The translations under genes were made by a program, and so were the position numbers. From the NCBI GenBank assembly GCA_028710415.1, contig JAQTUE010000018.1, forward strand, positions 1-64,000: a stretch of 64,000 nucleotides of DNA, in the 5' to 3' direction. The first letter of the stretch is position 1. Every line of letters starts with the position of its first letter. Below the pieces are notes generated by a model, which made no database searches, was not told where the DNA came from, and worked only from the letters and a program-made list of their open reading frames with translations. Below, one piece after another: positions 1 to 9,464 of the stretch. The stretch comes from Paludibacter sp. GTDB taxonomy: Bacteria; Bacteroidota; Bacteroidia; Bacteroidales; Paludibacteraceae.

Positions 1-92
1 CCCCACAGCCAACCCCCTGGCAACCCCCAGCCAACCCCCAGGCAACCCCCAGCCAACCCCCAGGCAACCCCCAGCCAACCCCCAGCCAACCT
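1..92. repeat. C-rich tandem repeat
   Basis: Alternating copies of the words CCCAGCCAAC and CCCAGGCAAC fill the first 92 bases and run off the left edge, so the true length is unknown. The array is strongly strand-asymmetric (almost no G on the plus strand). It resembles in style the iterated intergenic words at 12.7-18.9 kb but uses a different word. Confidence 0.85.
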
Positions 93-106
93 AAAACAAA
101 TATAGC

Positions 107-304
107 ATGAATTCTGTGGATTTGAATTACGAACTCCCTTGGTGTGAATTGCCTGAATTGAACAAAAATCAAGATTATTTCGGATTAGAATTAAGGATCA
201 ACTTCAATGCTAACCAAATTCAGGTAGACGTAAGGAATAGAAATCAAATAAAATTTTATTTTATTTTAAAATATGGTTTTGTTTATTCAACCTACTTAAA
301 TTAA
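107..304 (+). CDS. Possible small hypothetical protein
   Basis: A 65-codon frame opens with ATG directly after the C-rich repeat. The product has a mixed, weakly hydrophobic composition with one Cys, no signal peptide, and a C-terminal aromatic-rich stretch. No family is recognised, there is no clear ribosome binding site and no TAnnTTTG promoter immediately upstream. The frame could equally be a gene remnant or a chance opening in AT-rich DNA. Bases 305-475 after it contain nothing that I can interpret. Confidence 0.2.
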   Translation: MNSVDLNYELPWCELPELNKNQDYFGLELRINFNANQIQVDVRNRNQIKFYFILKYGFVYSTYLN

Positions 305-475
305 CCCACATACCTGGATGTAACTTTAAAAGGTAAAATAGACATTAAAGTAGCTTTTGAAAATGAAAGCAGTAACACCCTTTTGTGATAAAGAGGGTTG
401 GAAGGGTTTGAGTTGGAAGCAATGCATGTTTGATATTTGTGTTCAAGATTAACACGTATATATATATATTCATGT

Positions 476-514
476 AAAAAAAAACCGTTGATACAGAGTC
501 GTATCAACGGTTTT
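476..514 (-). terminator. Intrinsic terminator of the first T9SS protein gene
   Basis: A perfect 14-bp inverted repeat (arms 481-494 and 501-514, loop 495-500) is followed, reading the minus strand, by a run of nine T. It lies 25 bases beyond the stop codon of the minus-strand gene ending at 540. Confidence 0.85.
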
Positions 515-539
515 CATGTTAAATGAGAGATATAACGGA

Positions 540-1484
540 TTACATCATTATTTTTGAAGTCATGTTACCAACACGAACCACATACATTCCTTTAGACAAA
601 TTGTTTAATTGGATAGCATTGTTTTCAAGTTTAGAAGTCTGAACTTTTGAACCTAATGAAGAATAAACATCAACGGTTGAACCATCGGTTACATTCTTTA
701 CGTTTAATGTTTGACCTGAAAGAGATACACTTAAAGCGTCAACCTTAGGAGTTGCAAAACCTGTAGAAACAGTAAAGTCAGACAATGTACGTGGAATCAG
801 ATCGACAATAAATGCAGCAGTAGCATTTGCCTGATAAGGTAATACTAAACCTGTGATATTTTGTGGAGCAGTTGTTGGGATTACTGCACCAATATAATTT
901 ACATCTGCATAAGAAGTTCGAACAACAGTAGTACTGGTTACACCGCCAACACTTAATGGATAATTTTTGGCTGCAACAAATACTCCAGTCCCGGCAGCAA
1001 TATCAGAAATAGTTACATTCTTAACAGTAACAACTTGTCCGGGATAATTCACCAGATTATCCAATGTTAATACTACAGGGGCAAATGCAGCATGACCAGT
1101 TGAAGAAGCAGCTGCTGGAGCGGCATTCAATATCAACTCAAACATACCATTATAATTTTTAAGGGTACCAGTCAGGTTTGTCATGCCATCTAAAAGATTA
1201 TAAGTGTTTGTAATCAACTTTCCAGAATCGTAAACCATAAGTGCACCAGTAGCATCCTGTACATAAAGCGTTTTAACACCGGCAGCAGAAGTAGATACAA
1301 AAGTTAAGAATACTTCCCCTGTAATTGTGAATGTTTCAGTAGAAGTAACTCCCCATGCCAGTGCAGAATTTGCTGTACGCAACGCACCAATTGTTGCAAC
1401 ATTTGTAACTGCGGATACGTTAATAACAAATGCCATCATCATGATAGCCAAGAATGCAGTTTTGAAAGAAGTAATTTTCCTCAT
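540..1484 (-). CDS. T9SS type A sorting domain protein with OB-fold-like domain
   Basis: The 314-aa product is a secreted protein. Residues 1-25 form a signal peptide (basic start, then FLAIMMMAFVINVSA). The middle (about 50-235) is a beta-rich region with two OB-fold-like modules of the kind found in Bacteroidetes extracellular proteins (patterns such as TLYVQDATGALMVYD and GTLKNYNGMFELI). The last about 70 residues are a type IX secretion sorting domain ending NLSKGMYVVRVGNMTSKIMM. It should cross the outer membrane through T9SS and be released or anchored. No catalytic motif is visible. The C-terminal domain is almost identical to that of the neighbour at 1898-2866, which suggests recent duplication or gene conversion. 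It has its own terminator and promoter-like elements. Confidence 0.85.
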   Translation of the reverse strand: MRKITSFKTAFLAIMMMAFVINVSAVTNVATIGALRTANSALAWGVTSTETFTITGEVFLTFVSTSAAGVKTLYVQDATGALMVYDSGKLITNTYNLLDGMTNLTGTLKNYNGMFELILNAAPAAASSTGHAAFAPVVLTLDNLVNYPGQVVTVKNVTISDIAAGTGVFVAAKNYPLSVGGVTSTTVVRTSYADVNYIGAVIPTTAPQNITGLVLPYQANATAAFIVDLIPRTLSDFTVSTGFATPKVDALSVSLSGQTLNVKNVTDGSTVDVYSSLGSKVQTSKLENNAIQLNNLSKGMYVVRVGNMTSKIMM

Positions 1485-1542
1485 TTTGTTTGTTTTTAAA
1501 ATTGATACTAATAAATTATTGATGGTTTAATTAACCTGAAGA

Positions 1543-1569
1543 CAAAGATAGATGAGATTTGTTTACAAA
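1543..1569 (-). promoter_or_regulatory. Putative Bacteroidetes promoter, T9SS protein gene at 540-1484
   Basis: On the minus strand a -7 element TATCTTTG (1543-1550) fits the Bacteroidetes consensus TAnnTTTG, and a TTTG (1566-1569) lies 15 bases upstream, slightly short of the usual spacing. It sits about 60 bases before the start codon at 1484. Confidence 0.5.
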
Positions 1570-1680
1570 AAAGTTAATCGATATGACATTATTATTAAAT
1601 GTGTTTTGATAAATCAAATCACAGAATAGGGTTATAATGACTGATTGTCTGGATTTATATGTTTTTAATTGAATTATGAG

Positions 1681-1722
1681 CAAAGATAATGGATATTTAT
1701 TTAATAAACAATACATTTTTAT
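1681..1722 (-). promoter_or_regulatory. Duplicated promoter-like segment (copy 1)
   Basis: This segment is nearly the same as 2917-2956 in front of the next T9SS gene: both carry CAAAGATAATGGATATTTAT (minus-strand -7 TATCTTTG) followed by AACAATACATTTTT. It lies about 200 bases upstream of the gene starting at 1484. It is either a second upstream promoter for that gene or a trace of the duplication that produced the two genes. Confidence 0.45.
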
Positions 1723-1811
1723 CCAACAATAATGATATTCTTCAATTTAAGACAATAAACTATATTCAGGGATCAATTTTAAAACTTAAGAACACTTGAT
1801 ATAGATAAAGC

Positions 1812-1850
1812 AAAAAAAAATACCTCCTTGACTTAATAGTCCGGAGGCAT
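1812..1850 (-). terminator. Intrinsic terminator of the second T9SS protein gene
   Basis: Reading the minus strand, ATGCCTCC pairs with GGAGGTAT (one G-U pair) across a loop and is followed by a run of nine T (1812-1820). It lies about 50 bases after the stop codon of the gene at 1898-2866. The rest of the 1485-1897 gap holds only the promoter-like elements listed separately. Confidence 0.75.
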
Positions 1851-1897
1851 TTTGTATAGAAACAAATCTTGAATTATAGGAATTTAAGAGTATGATC

Positions 1898-2866
1898 TTA
1901 CAACATAATTTTAGTAGTAAGATTTCCTGCACGTACAACATACAATCCTTTAGATAAATTGTTAAGTTGGATAGCATTATTTTCAAGTTTGGAAGTCTGA
2001 ACTTTAGCACCTAATGAAGAATATACATCAACGGTTGAACCATCGGCTGCATTATTAACAGTTAAAGTACTGCCTTTAAGAGAGACACTTAAATTATCAG
2101 CTTTTAGAGTTTGTAAAGCTGTAGAAGCAAACAATGCATTATAAGAAATAGCGACGTGTATGCCATCTAATTTCAATGTTGGAGCAATTGAATCAGCACC
2201 TTGACGAATGTTAATTCCACCAATACCTTTTGTTGAAGCAGGAACAGTAGTTCCACCTGTAGTGTTATCTGTCCAACCAGTAGTTGGTTCTGCATTCATA
2301 GCAGGATTTATAATTAAAGAAGAAGCAGCAGTAGCAGCATTAGTTTTTACTACAATCATATAAGTAGTATTTAAATCGTAAGAAGCATCTGTGTAAGTAG
2401 GTGAATAAGTTCCACCACTTGCATTTAGAATACCAAAGGCAATTTTTGTTCCAACTAGCTTAACATATACACGCCCAAAAAATGCACTTGTTGAGCCTGT
2501 TTCAACCAAATGTATAAAATAATCGCCTCTGTATTTTGCAAGAGCAGTTTGTATGTTTGCTAAAAAAGAATAGTAAACAGTTCCTGTTAACTGAGCTGTA
2601 AAAGCTTTAGTTACATCTTGCCCTGAAATAGCTACTGGCAATTCGCTTCCAATTCCTGTAGAAGGATATCCTGGGTAAGAAATGCCTGGAGTTACTGGAG
2701 CAGTAACTGTAATGGGATTAAATACAGAAGTCCCAACAATTGCCCATCCTCCCTGTCCAATTAAACCTGAACCAGCAGTGTAATCAAAATTTTCGTTAAC
2801 TAAGAGTTGCCCATGTGCAAAAACAACGCAAGCGATAAATGATACTAAAAGAGTAATTTTCTTCAT
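1898..2866 (-). CDS. T9SS type A sorting domain protein
   Basis: The 322-aa product has a signal peptide (MKKITLLVSFIACVVFAHG), then a beta-rich body beginning LLVNENFDYTAGSGLIGQGG, a motif typical of Bacteroidetes lectin/LamG-like secreted proteins, and a T9SS sorting domain in the last about 70 residues ending NLSKGLYVVRAGNLTTKIML. No catalytic residues can be named, so a carbohydrate-binding or structural role at the surface is only inference. Its C-terminal domain differs from that of the protein at 540-1484 at few positions while the bodies are unrelated. Together with the shared upstream segment this indicates domain shuffling or gene conversion. It is probably monocistronic, with its own promoter and terminator. 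Confidence 0.85.
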   Translation of the reverse strand: MKKITLLVSFIACVVFAHGQLLVNENFDYTAGSGLIGQGGWAIVGTSVFNPITVTAPVTPGISYPGYPSTGIGSELPVAISGQDVTKAFTAQLTGTVYYSFLANIQTALAKYRGDYFIHLVETGSTSAFFGRVYVKLVGTKIAFGILNASGGTYSPTYTDASYDLNTTYMIVVKTNAATAASSLIINPAMNAEPTTGWTDNTTGGTTVPASTKGIGGINIRQGADSIAPTLKLDGIHVAISYNALFASTALQTLKADNLSVSLKGSTLTVNNAADGSTVDVYSSLGAKVQTSKLENNAIQLNNLSKGLYVVRAGNLTTKIML

Positions 2867-2916
2867 GCTTTTTTCTTTTTAAATAATTAATACAATTGAT
2901 TTTTAAAAAATACGTC

Positions 2917-2956
2917 CAAAGATAATGGATATTTATTACAAAAACAATACATTTTT
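2917..2956 (-). promoter_or_regulatory. Putative promoter (copy 2 of the duplicated segment)
   Basis: On the minus strand TATCTTTG (2917-2924) lies about 50 bases before the ATG at 2866, with an ATTG 20 bases upstream of it, a good fit to the Bacteroidetes promoter pattern. The segment repeats 1681-1722. The remaining part of the gap to 3187 shows only a 14-base direct repeat (3157-3170 and 3172-3185, CGACAAAAGGTTTT). Confidence 0.55.
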
Positions 2957-3187
2957 ACATTCGGTTTACTTTCTTTTACTAAACTGAAGTTTAAAGGAAA
3001 GTAAATAATTGAATGACAAGAGAATATTTGCTTTCAGACATAGTTAAAAGGACAAGAATGTTGATAACTTTTATACGTTGTGACATACCTTAAAGCATAC
3101 GCAGTAGCTTAATGCGTTATGTTGTAAGAGAAGAATACGTTTTTGTGTACTTCGTACGACAAAAGGTTTTTCGACAAAAGGTTTTAT

Positions 3188-3955
3188 TCACAACAGAATC
3201 TTCCACGTATATTCACCAACCCTTACAAAATAAAAACCTTTCGATAGCTGGCCATTGAGTTTCAGGGTACCCTGATTCAATCGTGAAGAAAGGATGACTG
3301 TGCCCATTGAGTTGAAGATTGTAACAGGAGCTGAAGTAGTTGCATTTGGGAATATTAAATTATCACCGAAAAACACCGGTGAGTAATTATTTACTTGAGA
3401 AACTTTGATATCCGTGAACGCTTTTTCACCGGTAATGGTAAAATTATCAAGCCGGTAGCCATTGGTATTATTGGCTGCTGTATATTCAAAAACGAGGGTT
3501 ATGGAATCGCAATCCGGAATAGGAATATCGGTAACTGCTATAAATTTAGTGGAGGAAAAGGGAGTGGAAGGGAGTGCCAAGGCCCGATTGTTGCAGGTAA
3601 GAGTGAGCTTATTTACATTGGCTTCAACTAATTTGTAGGCAGCTATGTCAAATGACAGTTTTAAATCTCTATAATTAGCAACTGCAATTTTAGAAATTAT
3701 CAAGTCCGCACTTTTACCTGAGGGAAACCAGACATGGTTTGTGGTAGAGGATGTTGCCCGGATATCAGCATAGCCATCCAATGTGGTAGTCCTGGTAAAA
3801 GTAACCGGTGCAGGATTATCCCACCCGGTGTAAGTATCCACTTTTTTTGAAGAAGTTACCTCTATCTTGCCACAAGTTTCAAAGAAAAGTGTATCTTGCG
3901 CATAAAGGAATGATAATAAAAACGATAAAAAAAATAAACATATCCATTTTTTCAT
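3188..3955 (-). CDS. T9SS type A sorting domain protein
   Basis: The 255-aa product starts with a signal peptide (MKKWICLFFLSFLLSFLYA). The body (about 20-185) is a beta-sandwich-like region with the pattern LKLSFDIAAYKL and GYRLDNFTITG that is common in secreted Bacteroidetes proteins carrying a jelly-roll or LamG-like fold. The last about 70 residues form a sorting domain (PVTIFNSMGTVILSSRLNQG, ending GEYTWKILL) that targets it to T9SS. No enzymatic motif is visible and the function is unknown. Unlike its two neighbours its sorting domain is not a near copy. The stretch 3956-4216 upstream shows no clear promoter for it. Confidence 0.8.
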   Translation of the reverse strand: MKKWICLFFLSFLLSFLYAQDTLFFETCGKIEVTSSKKVDTYTGWDNPAPVTFTRTTTLDGYADIRATSSTTNHVWFPSGKSADLIISKIAVANYRDLKLSFDIAAYKLVEANVNKLTLTCNNRALALPSTPFSSTKFIAVTDIPIPDCDSITLVFEYTAANNTNGYRLDNFTITGEKAFTDIKVSQVNNYSPVFFGDNLIFPNATTSAPVTIFNSMGTVILSSRLNQGTLKLNGQLSKGFYFVRVGEYTWKILL

Positions 3956-4216
3956 ACGTTTACGCTTAATATTGTTCTAAAATTTCAACTCAAAAACAAA
4001 GTCAACAGCTATTTAGTTGAAAAATAAAATAATATTATACATTTTTCATTTTCCTGCCTGTTTATTTAAAAGTTTAATGTAATCCATTGTGATGCAGATG
4101 CCAAATTTGTAATGAAAACAATTTTTATCGGGGTACAATTGCAAATAATAAATAATATAAACGTAATTCATGCCGGATGTTTGTTAAATCAATACACTTA
4201 TGGAATGCTAACAAAA

Positions 4217-4242
4217 TTTTGCAGTAAATAATATTATCTTTG
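4217..4242 (+). promoter_or_regulatory. Promoter of the glycogen synthase gene
   Basis: TTTTG (4217-4221) and TATCTTTG (4235-4242) match the -33 and -7 elements of Bacteroidetes sigma-ABfr promoters, and the start codon follows 24 bases later. The spacing between them is somewhat short at 13 bases, so the -33 assignment is less certain than the -7. Confidence 0.5.
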
Positions 4243-4265
4243 CTATTCTTTAAAACATAAAATAC

Positions 4266-5924
4266 ATGCCACAAACGTTAAAACCCGAGTATATTTTTGA
4301 AACAAGCTGGGAAGTATGTAACATGGTAGGAGGCATTTATACCGTCCTTTCCACCCGTGCAGCCACTTTACAGGAAACTCATCCCGATAAACTAATATTT
4401 ATCGGACCCGATGTCTGGATTGATAAACTTTGCCCTTATTTTGAAGAAATACCGGGATTATATGAAGACTGGAAGACCTTCACCGACAAAGAATACAAAT
4501 TAAAGATCCGCGTTGGACGCTGGAATATACCGGGTAAACCGATAGCCGTATTGGTTGATTTTATCCCCTTAATGGTTCAAAAAAATGACATTTACTCCAA
4601 AGTCTGGGAACAAACAGGGGTTAACTCCATAGCTGCCAATGGGGATTATGATGAATCGTCGATGTTTGGGTACTCAACCGGAATGATAATAGAAAGTTAC
4701 TACCGGTTTTTTAAGTTGAACTCAGAGAACCAGGTGGTTGCCCATTTCAATGAATGGATGACTACTTTTGGAGCTTTCTACATTAAAAACAGACTTCCTG
4801 AGGTCGGAACTGTATTTACAACCCATGCTACCTCTATTGGCCGTTCGATAGCCGGAAACCATAAACCGTTGTACGATTACCTGAATGAATACAATGGCGA
4901 CCAGATGTCCTACGAACTGAATATGGTTTCAAAACATTCAACAGAAAAGATTGCCGCACATTTGGTTGATTGTTTCACAACTGTAAGCGAAATAACCGGG
5001 ATTGAATGCGAGCAATTGCTTGATAAGAAACCGGATGTGATCACCCCTAATGGTTGGGAAGACGGATTTATACCAAAAGGAAAGGAGTTTACATCAAAAC
5101 GAAACGATGCTCGATCATCCTTGCGTAAGGTTGCTGAAACATTACTTGGTTATGAATTGAGTGAAAATGCCTTGTTTGTGAGTACTGCGGGAAGGTATGA
5201 ATACAAAAACAAAGGAATTGACACTTTCCTGGAATCATTGAAAATACTGACCCAGAATACAAATCTGAAGAAAGAAGTCGTTGTATTTATCATGGTACCT
5301 GCCTGGATTAAGGGTTCAAGGATTGATTTAGCTTCTGCTTTAAACCATCCCGAAAACAAACTTCAATCATGGAACCGCTTTACGACCCACGAATTGCACG
5401 ATTATTACACTGATAATGTGATGTCGGCCATCCATTGGTTCCATTTTACCAATATTCAGTCACAGCCGGTAAAGATAATTTTTGTACCCTCCTATTTAAA
5501 CGGGGAGGATGGAATTTTCAACAAATCGTACTATGATTTGTTAGTAGGTATGGACCTGACTGTATTTCCATCGTATTATGAACCCTGGGGATATACCCCA
5601 CTTGAAAGTATCGCATTCTCAGTACCCACCATAACTACCGATTTATCTGGATTTGGACAATGGGTATCGCATAACCTGCATGAAATAGAACAGGGCGTGG
5701 GTGTAATTCATCGTTCCGACTATAACGGGTACCTGGTGGCAGAACACATTGCTGAAATGATTAATAAATTTGCTTCATTTGATGCTGAAGAAGTTAAAGC
5801 CGTTCGAAAAAAGGCAGCTGTCATAGCTGAAAAAGCATTGTGGAAACATTTCATTCATTATTATGATAAAGCGTATGGTATTGCGCTTTCAAATAAAAAC
5901 AAGCGAACTAAAAAGGTTGCATAA
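4266..5924 (+). CDS. Glycogen synthase, GT3 family
   Basis: The 552-aa cytoplasmic protein carries the GT3 signature at its N terminus (FETSWEVCNMVGGIYTVLST), where the nucleotide-sugar site of eukaryotic-type glycogen synthases begins, and a C-terminal GT-B half with YYEPWGYTPLESIA followed by TTDLSGFG, matching the E-containing sugar-nucleotide motif of this family. It should elongate alpha-1,4-glucan from UDP- or ADP-glucose; the donor cannot be read from the sequence. GT3 enzymes rather than the GT5 GlgA are usual in Bacteroidetes. It precedes the glucan phosphorylase gene by 171 bases, pairing synthesis and breakdown of glycogen. Confidence 0.9.
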   Translation: MPQTLKPEYIFETSWEVCNMVGGIYTVLSTRAATLQETHPDKLIFIGPDVWIDKLCPYFEEIPGLYEDWKTFTDKEYKLKIRVGRWNIPGKPIAVLVDFIPLMVQKNDIYSKVWEQTGVNSIAANGDYDESSMFGYSTGMIIESYYRFFKLNSENQVVAHFNEWMTTFGAFYIKNRLPEVGTVFTTHATSIGRSIAGNHKPLYDYLNEYNGDQMSYELNMVSKHSTEKIAAHLVDCFTTVSEITGIECEQLLDKKPDVITPNGWEDGFIPKGKEFTSKRNDARSSLRKVAETLLGYELSENALFVSTAGRYEYKNKGIDTFLESLKILTQNTNLKKEVVVFIMVPAWIKGSRIDLASALNHPENKLQSWNRFTTHELHDYYTDNVMSAIHWFHFTNIQSQPVKIIFVPSYLNGEDGIFNKSYYDLLVGMDLTVFPSYYEPWGYTPLESIAFSVPTITTDLSGFGQWVSHNLHEIEQGVGVIHRSDYNGYLVAEHIAEMINKFASFDAEEVKAVRKKAAVIAEKALWKHFIHYYDKAYGIALSNKNKRTKKVA

Positions 5925-5934
5925 TTAAATTGTG

Positions 5935-5944
5935 CAAACGTTTG
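5935..5944. promoter_or_regulatory. Palindrome resembling a LacI-family operator
   Basis: CAAACGTTTG is a perfect 10-bp palindrome, within TGCAAACGTTTGAA, located 10 bases after the glycogen synthase stop codon and 150 bases before the phosphorylase start. The central CG and AAAC/GTTT arms resemble LacI-family operators. No LacI-type gene is in the window, so this is a candidate only. Confidence 0.3.
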
Positions 5945-6095
5945 AAATTATAATTGGAAGTATTAGAACGCATTCTATCGATTAGTTGTGCTTTTTAATT
6001 ATTTTTGTAACGTGAATCATTAGTAAACACTGAATTATCAGCTTATCCCATAAAAAAATATTTGTATTAGTTAAATAAAAAGATATATAAAGCTT

Positions 6096-8660
6096 ATGAA
6101 ACTTAAAGTTAACAACGTAAATGAAACAAACCTGAAGGAAATAAATGTGAAGTCACATTTACCGGAGAGTTTGAATAAATTAGAAGAAATTGCCCAAAAT
6201 ATATGGTGGACGTGGGATAGTGATGCAAAAACGTTGTTTCGTCAAATAGACCAGGAAGCCTGGGTGGAAGCATCATCAAACCCTGTATTGCTATTGAATA
6301 TACTCAACTATGAAAAGTTGGTGGCTATGGGAAAGAATATTGATTTTATCCGGAAAGTAGAAACGGTTTATACTGATTTTCAGGCTTATATAAACACTCC
6401 AAAAAATAAAAAAGTACCTTCCATAGCCTATTTCAGCATGGAATATGGCCTGACAGAAGTTTTAAAGATTTATTCAGGTGGTTTAGGAGTACTTGCCGGA
6501 GATTATCTGAAAGAAGCAAGCGATAGCAATGTGGATTTAACTGCAATCGGATTTTTATACCGCTACGGTTATTTTACACAGTCGCTTTCCGTGGATGGAC
6601 AACAAGTTGCAGTATACGAAGCCCAGAATTTCAACAATCTTCCATTACAGCAAATGAAAGATGAAAACGATGAACCTATTCTTGTTGAAGTACCTTATCC
6701 CGGCCGGACAGTTTATTCGTATATCTGGAAAGTTTCAGTAGGACGTATTGCACTTTATTTGCTGGATACGGATAATGACATGAACAGTGAGTACGACCGT
6801 TCCATTACGCACCAACTGTATGGTGGAGACTGGGAAAACCGCATGAAACAGGAAATTATGTTGGGTATCGGTGGTATCCTGGCGCTGAAGAAATTAGGAA
6901 TAGAAAAAGATGTATACCATTGTAATGAGGGTCATGCAGCTCTAATAAATGCACAGAGACTTGTTGATCTGATATCCGATAAGAACCTTTCGTTTAACGA
7001 AGCCCTTGAAATAATACGTTCCAGTTCTTTGTATACCGTTCATACTCCTGTTCCTGCCGGACATGATAGCTTTGAAGAAGGTCTGTTCCAGAAATACATG
7101 AGTGAATTTCCAGCAAAATTACATCTCAGCTGGGATGAATTCATCGATATGGGACGTGAACATCCGGGCGATCATAATGAAAAATTCAGCATGAGCACCT
7201 TTGCGTGTAATACCTGTCAGGAAGTAAATGGTGTAAGCTGGTTGCATGGCAAAGTATCCCAGGAAATGTTCCAGCCAATCTGGAAAGGATATTTCCCTGA
7301 AGAACTACATGTAGGGTATGTTACGAATGGTGTTCACTTGCCAACCTGGACATCTTCGGACTGGAAAGCTGTGTACGAAAAGTATTTTACAAAGGCATTT
7401 TATGCTGACCAATCGAACATGAAGATCTGGGAAGGGGTTTATAAAATTCCGGATCAGGAAATATGGCATACCCGCATGGGATTGAAAAACAAACTGGTCG
7501 ATTATATAAAAGAACAGTTCCGCGAAAACTGGTTGAAAAACCAGGGTGATCCTTCAAGAATTGTTTCTGTATTGGAAGCAATTAATCCAAATGCTTTGAT
7601 TATAGGTTTTGGACGTCGTTTTGCAACATATAAACGTGCCCATTTGCTATTTACAGACCTTGAACGTTTGGAACGCATAGTAAACAATCCTTTGCAGCCA
7701 GTTCAGTTTATCTTTACAGGGAAAGCCCACCCGGCAGATGGTGGTGGCCAGGGATTGATAAAACGAATTGTAGAAATATCCCGCATGCCTCAGTTCCTTG
7801 GGAAAGTAGTTTTCCTTGAAAACTATGATATGCGCCTGGCTAAACGGTTGGTGTGTGGTGTTGACATTTGGTTAAACACCCCTACCCGACCATTGGAAGC
7901 TTCCGGAACATCGGGTGAAAAAGCACAAATGAATGGCGTACTTAACTTCTCGGTTCTCGACGGTTGGTGGCTGGAAGGTTATGTAAAGGGTGCCGGTTGG
8001 GCATTAACTGAAAAGAGGACGTATGAAAATGATGTTCATCAGGATCAATTGGATGCTGCTACTATCTACAGCATGCTGGAAAATGAAATAATCCCTCTCT
8101 ATTATGCCAAGAATACGAAAGGTTATTCACCGGAATGGATTCAGGTTATAAAAAACTCAATCGCCCAGATTACTCCACGGTTTACCACCAAACGAATGAT
8201 TGACGATTATATCTCCCGTTTCTATACAAAATTAGCAACCCGTTCAGGATTACTGAAAGCAAATAAATTTGCTAAAGCAAAGGAAATTGCAGCCTGGAAA
8301 GAGAAAATTGCAAAAGGCTGGGATAATATTGAAGTATCGACAATGGATGTGCCTGAAAAGCTGACACATAATCCGGAAGTTGGAGAAGTGTACAGTATAA
8401 ATATTACAATTGATGTACATGAAATCAATGATAAAGGTATTGGCGTTGAGTTAGTGTCTACAAAATTAGGAAAGAATAATGTAGATACTCTTTACGAAGT
8501 ACAGGAACTTAAACTGGTGAAAACAGAAGGTACAAAATTATTTTTCAACCTGGAATTTCAATTGAACATGGCCGGCACCTTTAAATACGGTTTCCGTATG
8601 TTCCCTAAGAATGAAGACTTGCCGCACCGTCAGGATTTCTGCTATGTACGTTGGATTTAG
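6096..8660 (+). CDS. glgP: Alpha-glucan (glycogen) phosphorylase, GT35
   Basis: The 854-aa cytoplasmic enzyme releases glucose-1-phosphate from glycogen or maltodextrin. The N terminus (about 15-120) is the DUF3417-type region with ENIWWTWD-like spacing seen in the TIGR02094 branch of phosphorylases. The GT35 core includes [28 protein letters not shown] residues for phosphate and glucan binding, and the C-terminal motif [11 protein letters not shown] contains the lysine that carries pyridoxal phosphate. A further about 100 residues after the core (from about 755) form a small beta domain. It follows glycogen synthase on the same strand, but the 171-base gap could allow separate expression. 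A terminator stands immediately downstream. Confidence 0.93.
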   Translation: MKLKVNNVNETNLKEINVKSHLPESLNKLEEIAQNIWWTWDSDAKTLFRQIDQEAWVEASSNPVLLLNILNYEKLVAMGKNIDFIRKVETVYTDFQAYINTPKNKKVPSIAYFSMEYGLTEVLKIYSGGLGVLAGDYLKEASDSNVDLTAIGFLYRYGYFTQSLSVDGQQVAVYEAQNFNNLPLQQMKDENDEPILVEVPYPGRTVYSYIWKVSVGRIALYLLDTDNDMNSEYDRSITHQLYGGDWENRMKQEIMLGIGGILALKKLGIEKDVYHCNEGHAALINAQRLVDLISDKNLSFNEALEIIRSSSLYTVHTPVPAGHDSFEEGLFQKYMSEFPAKLHLSWDEFIDMGREHPGDHNEKFSMSTFACNTCQEVNGVSWLHGKVSQEMFQPIWKGYFPEELHVGYVTNGVHLPTWTSSDWKAVYEKYFTKAFYADQSNMKIWEGVYKIPDQEIWHTRMGLKNKLVDYIKEQFRENWLKNQGDPSRIVSVLEAINPNALIIGFGRRFATYKRAHLLFTDLERLERIVNNPLQPVQFIFTGKAHPADGGGQGLIKRIVEISRMPQFLGKVVFLENYDMRLAKRLVCGVDIWLNTPTRPLEASGTSGEKAQMNGVLNFSVLDGWWLEGYVKGAGWALTEKRTYENDVHQDQLDAATIYSMLENEIIPLYYAKNTKGYSPEWIQVIKNSIAQITPRFTTKRMIDDYISRFYTKLATRSGLLKANKFAKAKEIAAWKEKIAKGWDNIEVSTMDVPEKLTHNPEVGEVYSINITIDVHEINDKGIGVELVSTKLGKNNVDTLYEVQELKLVKTEGTKLFFNLEFQLNMAGTFKYGFRMFPKNEDLPHRQDFCYVRWI

Positions 8661-8680
8661 AATCAACAAACAGAGTCATA

Positions 8681-8715
8681 AAAAAACCTCTGATCGAAAG
8701 ATCAGAGGTTTTTTT
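8681..8715. terminator. Bidirectional intrinsic terminator
   Basis: AACCTCTGAT (8685-8694) pairs perfectly with ATCAGAGGTT (8701-8710) around a CGAAAG loop. A-rich and T-rich flanks make it functional from both sides, ending glgP on the plus strand and probably the infC-rpmI-rplT operon on the minus strand. Confidence 0.9.
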
Positions 8716-8766
8716 ATAACTCTATTCAGTTTAAATAAATCTAAACAAATAGGCTTGTTAGTTTAT

Positions 8767-9117
8767 TTAAGCGTTTTTTGCTTTGGCAAGGATCGCTGAA
8801 AAAGCTTCAGGGTGATTCATTGCTAAATCAGCTAATACTTTACGATTCATTTCAATACCTGATTTGTGCAATGCACCCATCAATTTTGAATACGACATAC
8901 CTTCTAAACGTGCAGCAGCATTAATACGTTGAATCCACAATGCGCGGAAAGTACGTTTTTTGTTCTTGCGATCGCGATAAGCATATTGCAACCCTTTTTC
9001 CCATGTATTCTTGGCTACTGTCCAAACATTGCGACGTCCACCAAAATAACCCCTGGTAAGGCTTAAAATTCTTTTTCTTCTTTTACGTGAAGCAACGTGG
9101 TTTACTGACCTTGGCAT
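8767..9117 (-). CDS. rplT: 50S ribosomal protein L20
   Basis: The 116-aa product begins [20 protein letters not shown] and contains [15 protein letters not shown] and [19 protein letters not shown], the conserved signature of bacterial L20. It is very basic and of normal length. L20 binds 23S rRNA early in 50S assembly. It is the last gene of the infC-rpmI-rplT operon, 107 bases after rpmI; the order is the one conserved in most bacteria. In other bacteria L20 or IF3 autoregulate this operon, but no L20-binding leader could be identified here by eye. Confidence 0.98.
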   Translation of the reverse strand: MPRSVNHVASRKRRKRILSLTRGYFGGRRNVWTVAKNTWEKGLQYAYRDRKNKKRTFRALWIQRINAAARLEGMSYSKLMGALHKSGIEMNRKVLADLAMNHPEAFSAILAKAKNA

Positions 9118-9224
9118 AATTAAAATGATTTATGAATGTTAGCGTCGCTTTTCACAGCGAACTTGAGGCTAAAGACATTCGGTTTTTGACTAAGAAAATG
9201 TGATAATAAAAGTAAAGTTGACTA

Positions 9225-9422
9225 CTATTTCAAACAAAGCATTTCTTTAACATTCGTCATATCGGTCTTGTGAACAAGAGCCATGTGAGTCAGGTTACGT
9301 TTTTGTTTTGTTGTCTTTTTAGTCAAAATGTGGCTTTTAAAAGCATGTTTTCTTTTGATCTTTCCTGTTCCGGTAAGGGTGAACCTTTTTTTGGCACCGG
9401 AGTTAGTTTTCATTTTTGGCAT
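9225..9422 (-). CDS. rpmI: 50S ribosomal protein L35
   Basis: The 65-aa product begins [20 protein letters not shown], the diagnostic start of L35, followed by [17 protein letters not shown]. Length and extreme basicity fit the family. It is a component of the large ribosomal subunit. It lies 42 bases downstream of infC and 107 bases upstream of rplT on the minus strand, in the canonical translation operon. Confidence 0.98.
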   Translation of the reverse strand: MPKMKTNSGAKKRFTLTGTGKIKRKHAFKSHILTKKTTKQKRNLTHMALVHKTDMTNVKEMLCLK

Positions 9423-9464
9423 TGTTACTATATTTAAATTGTATAATCCTTTTTATTTTACTGC

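Noticed and set aside
301..507. Minus-strand small protein at 301-507
   Set aside because: It overlaps the terminator of the neighbouring gene and shows no coding features.
4266..8660. Antisense open frames within the glycogen genes
   Set aside because: They are shadows of long coding frames with clear family motifs on the plus strand.
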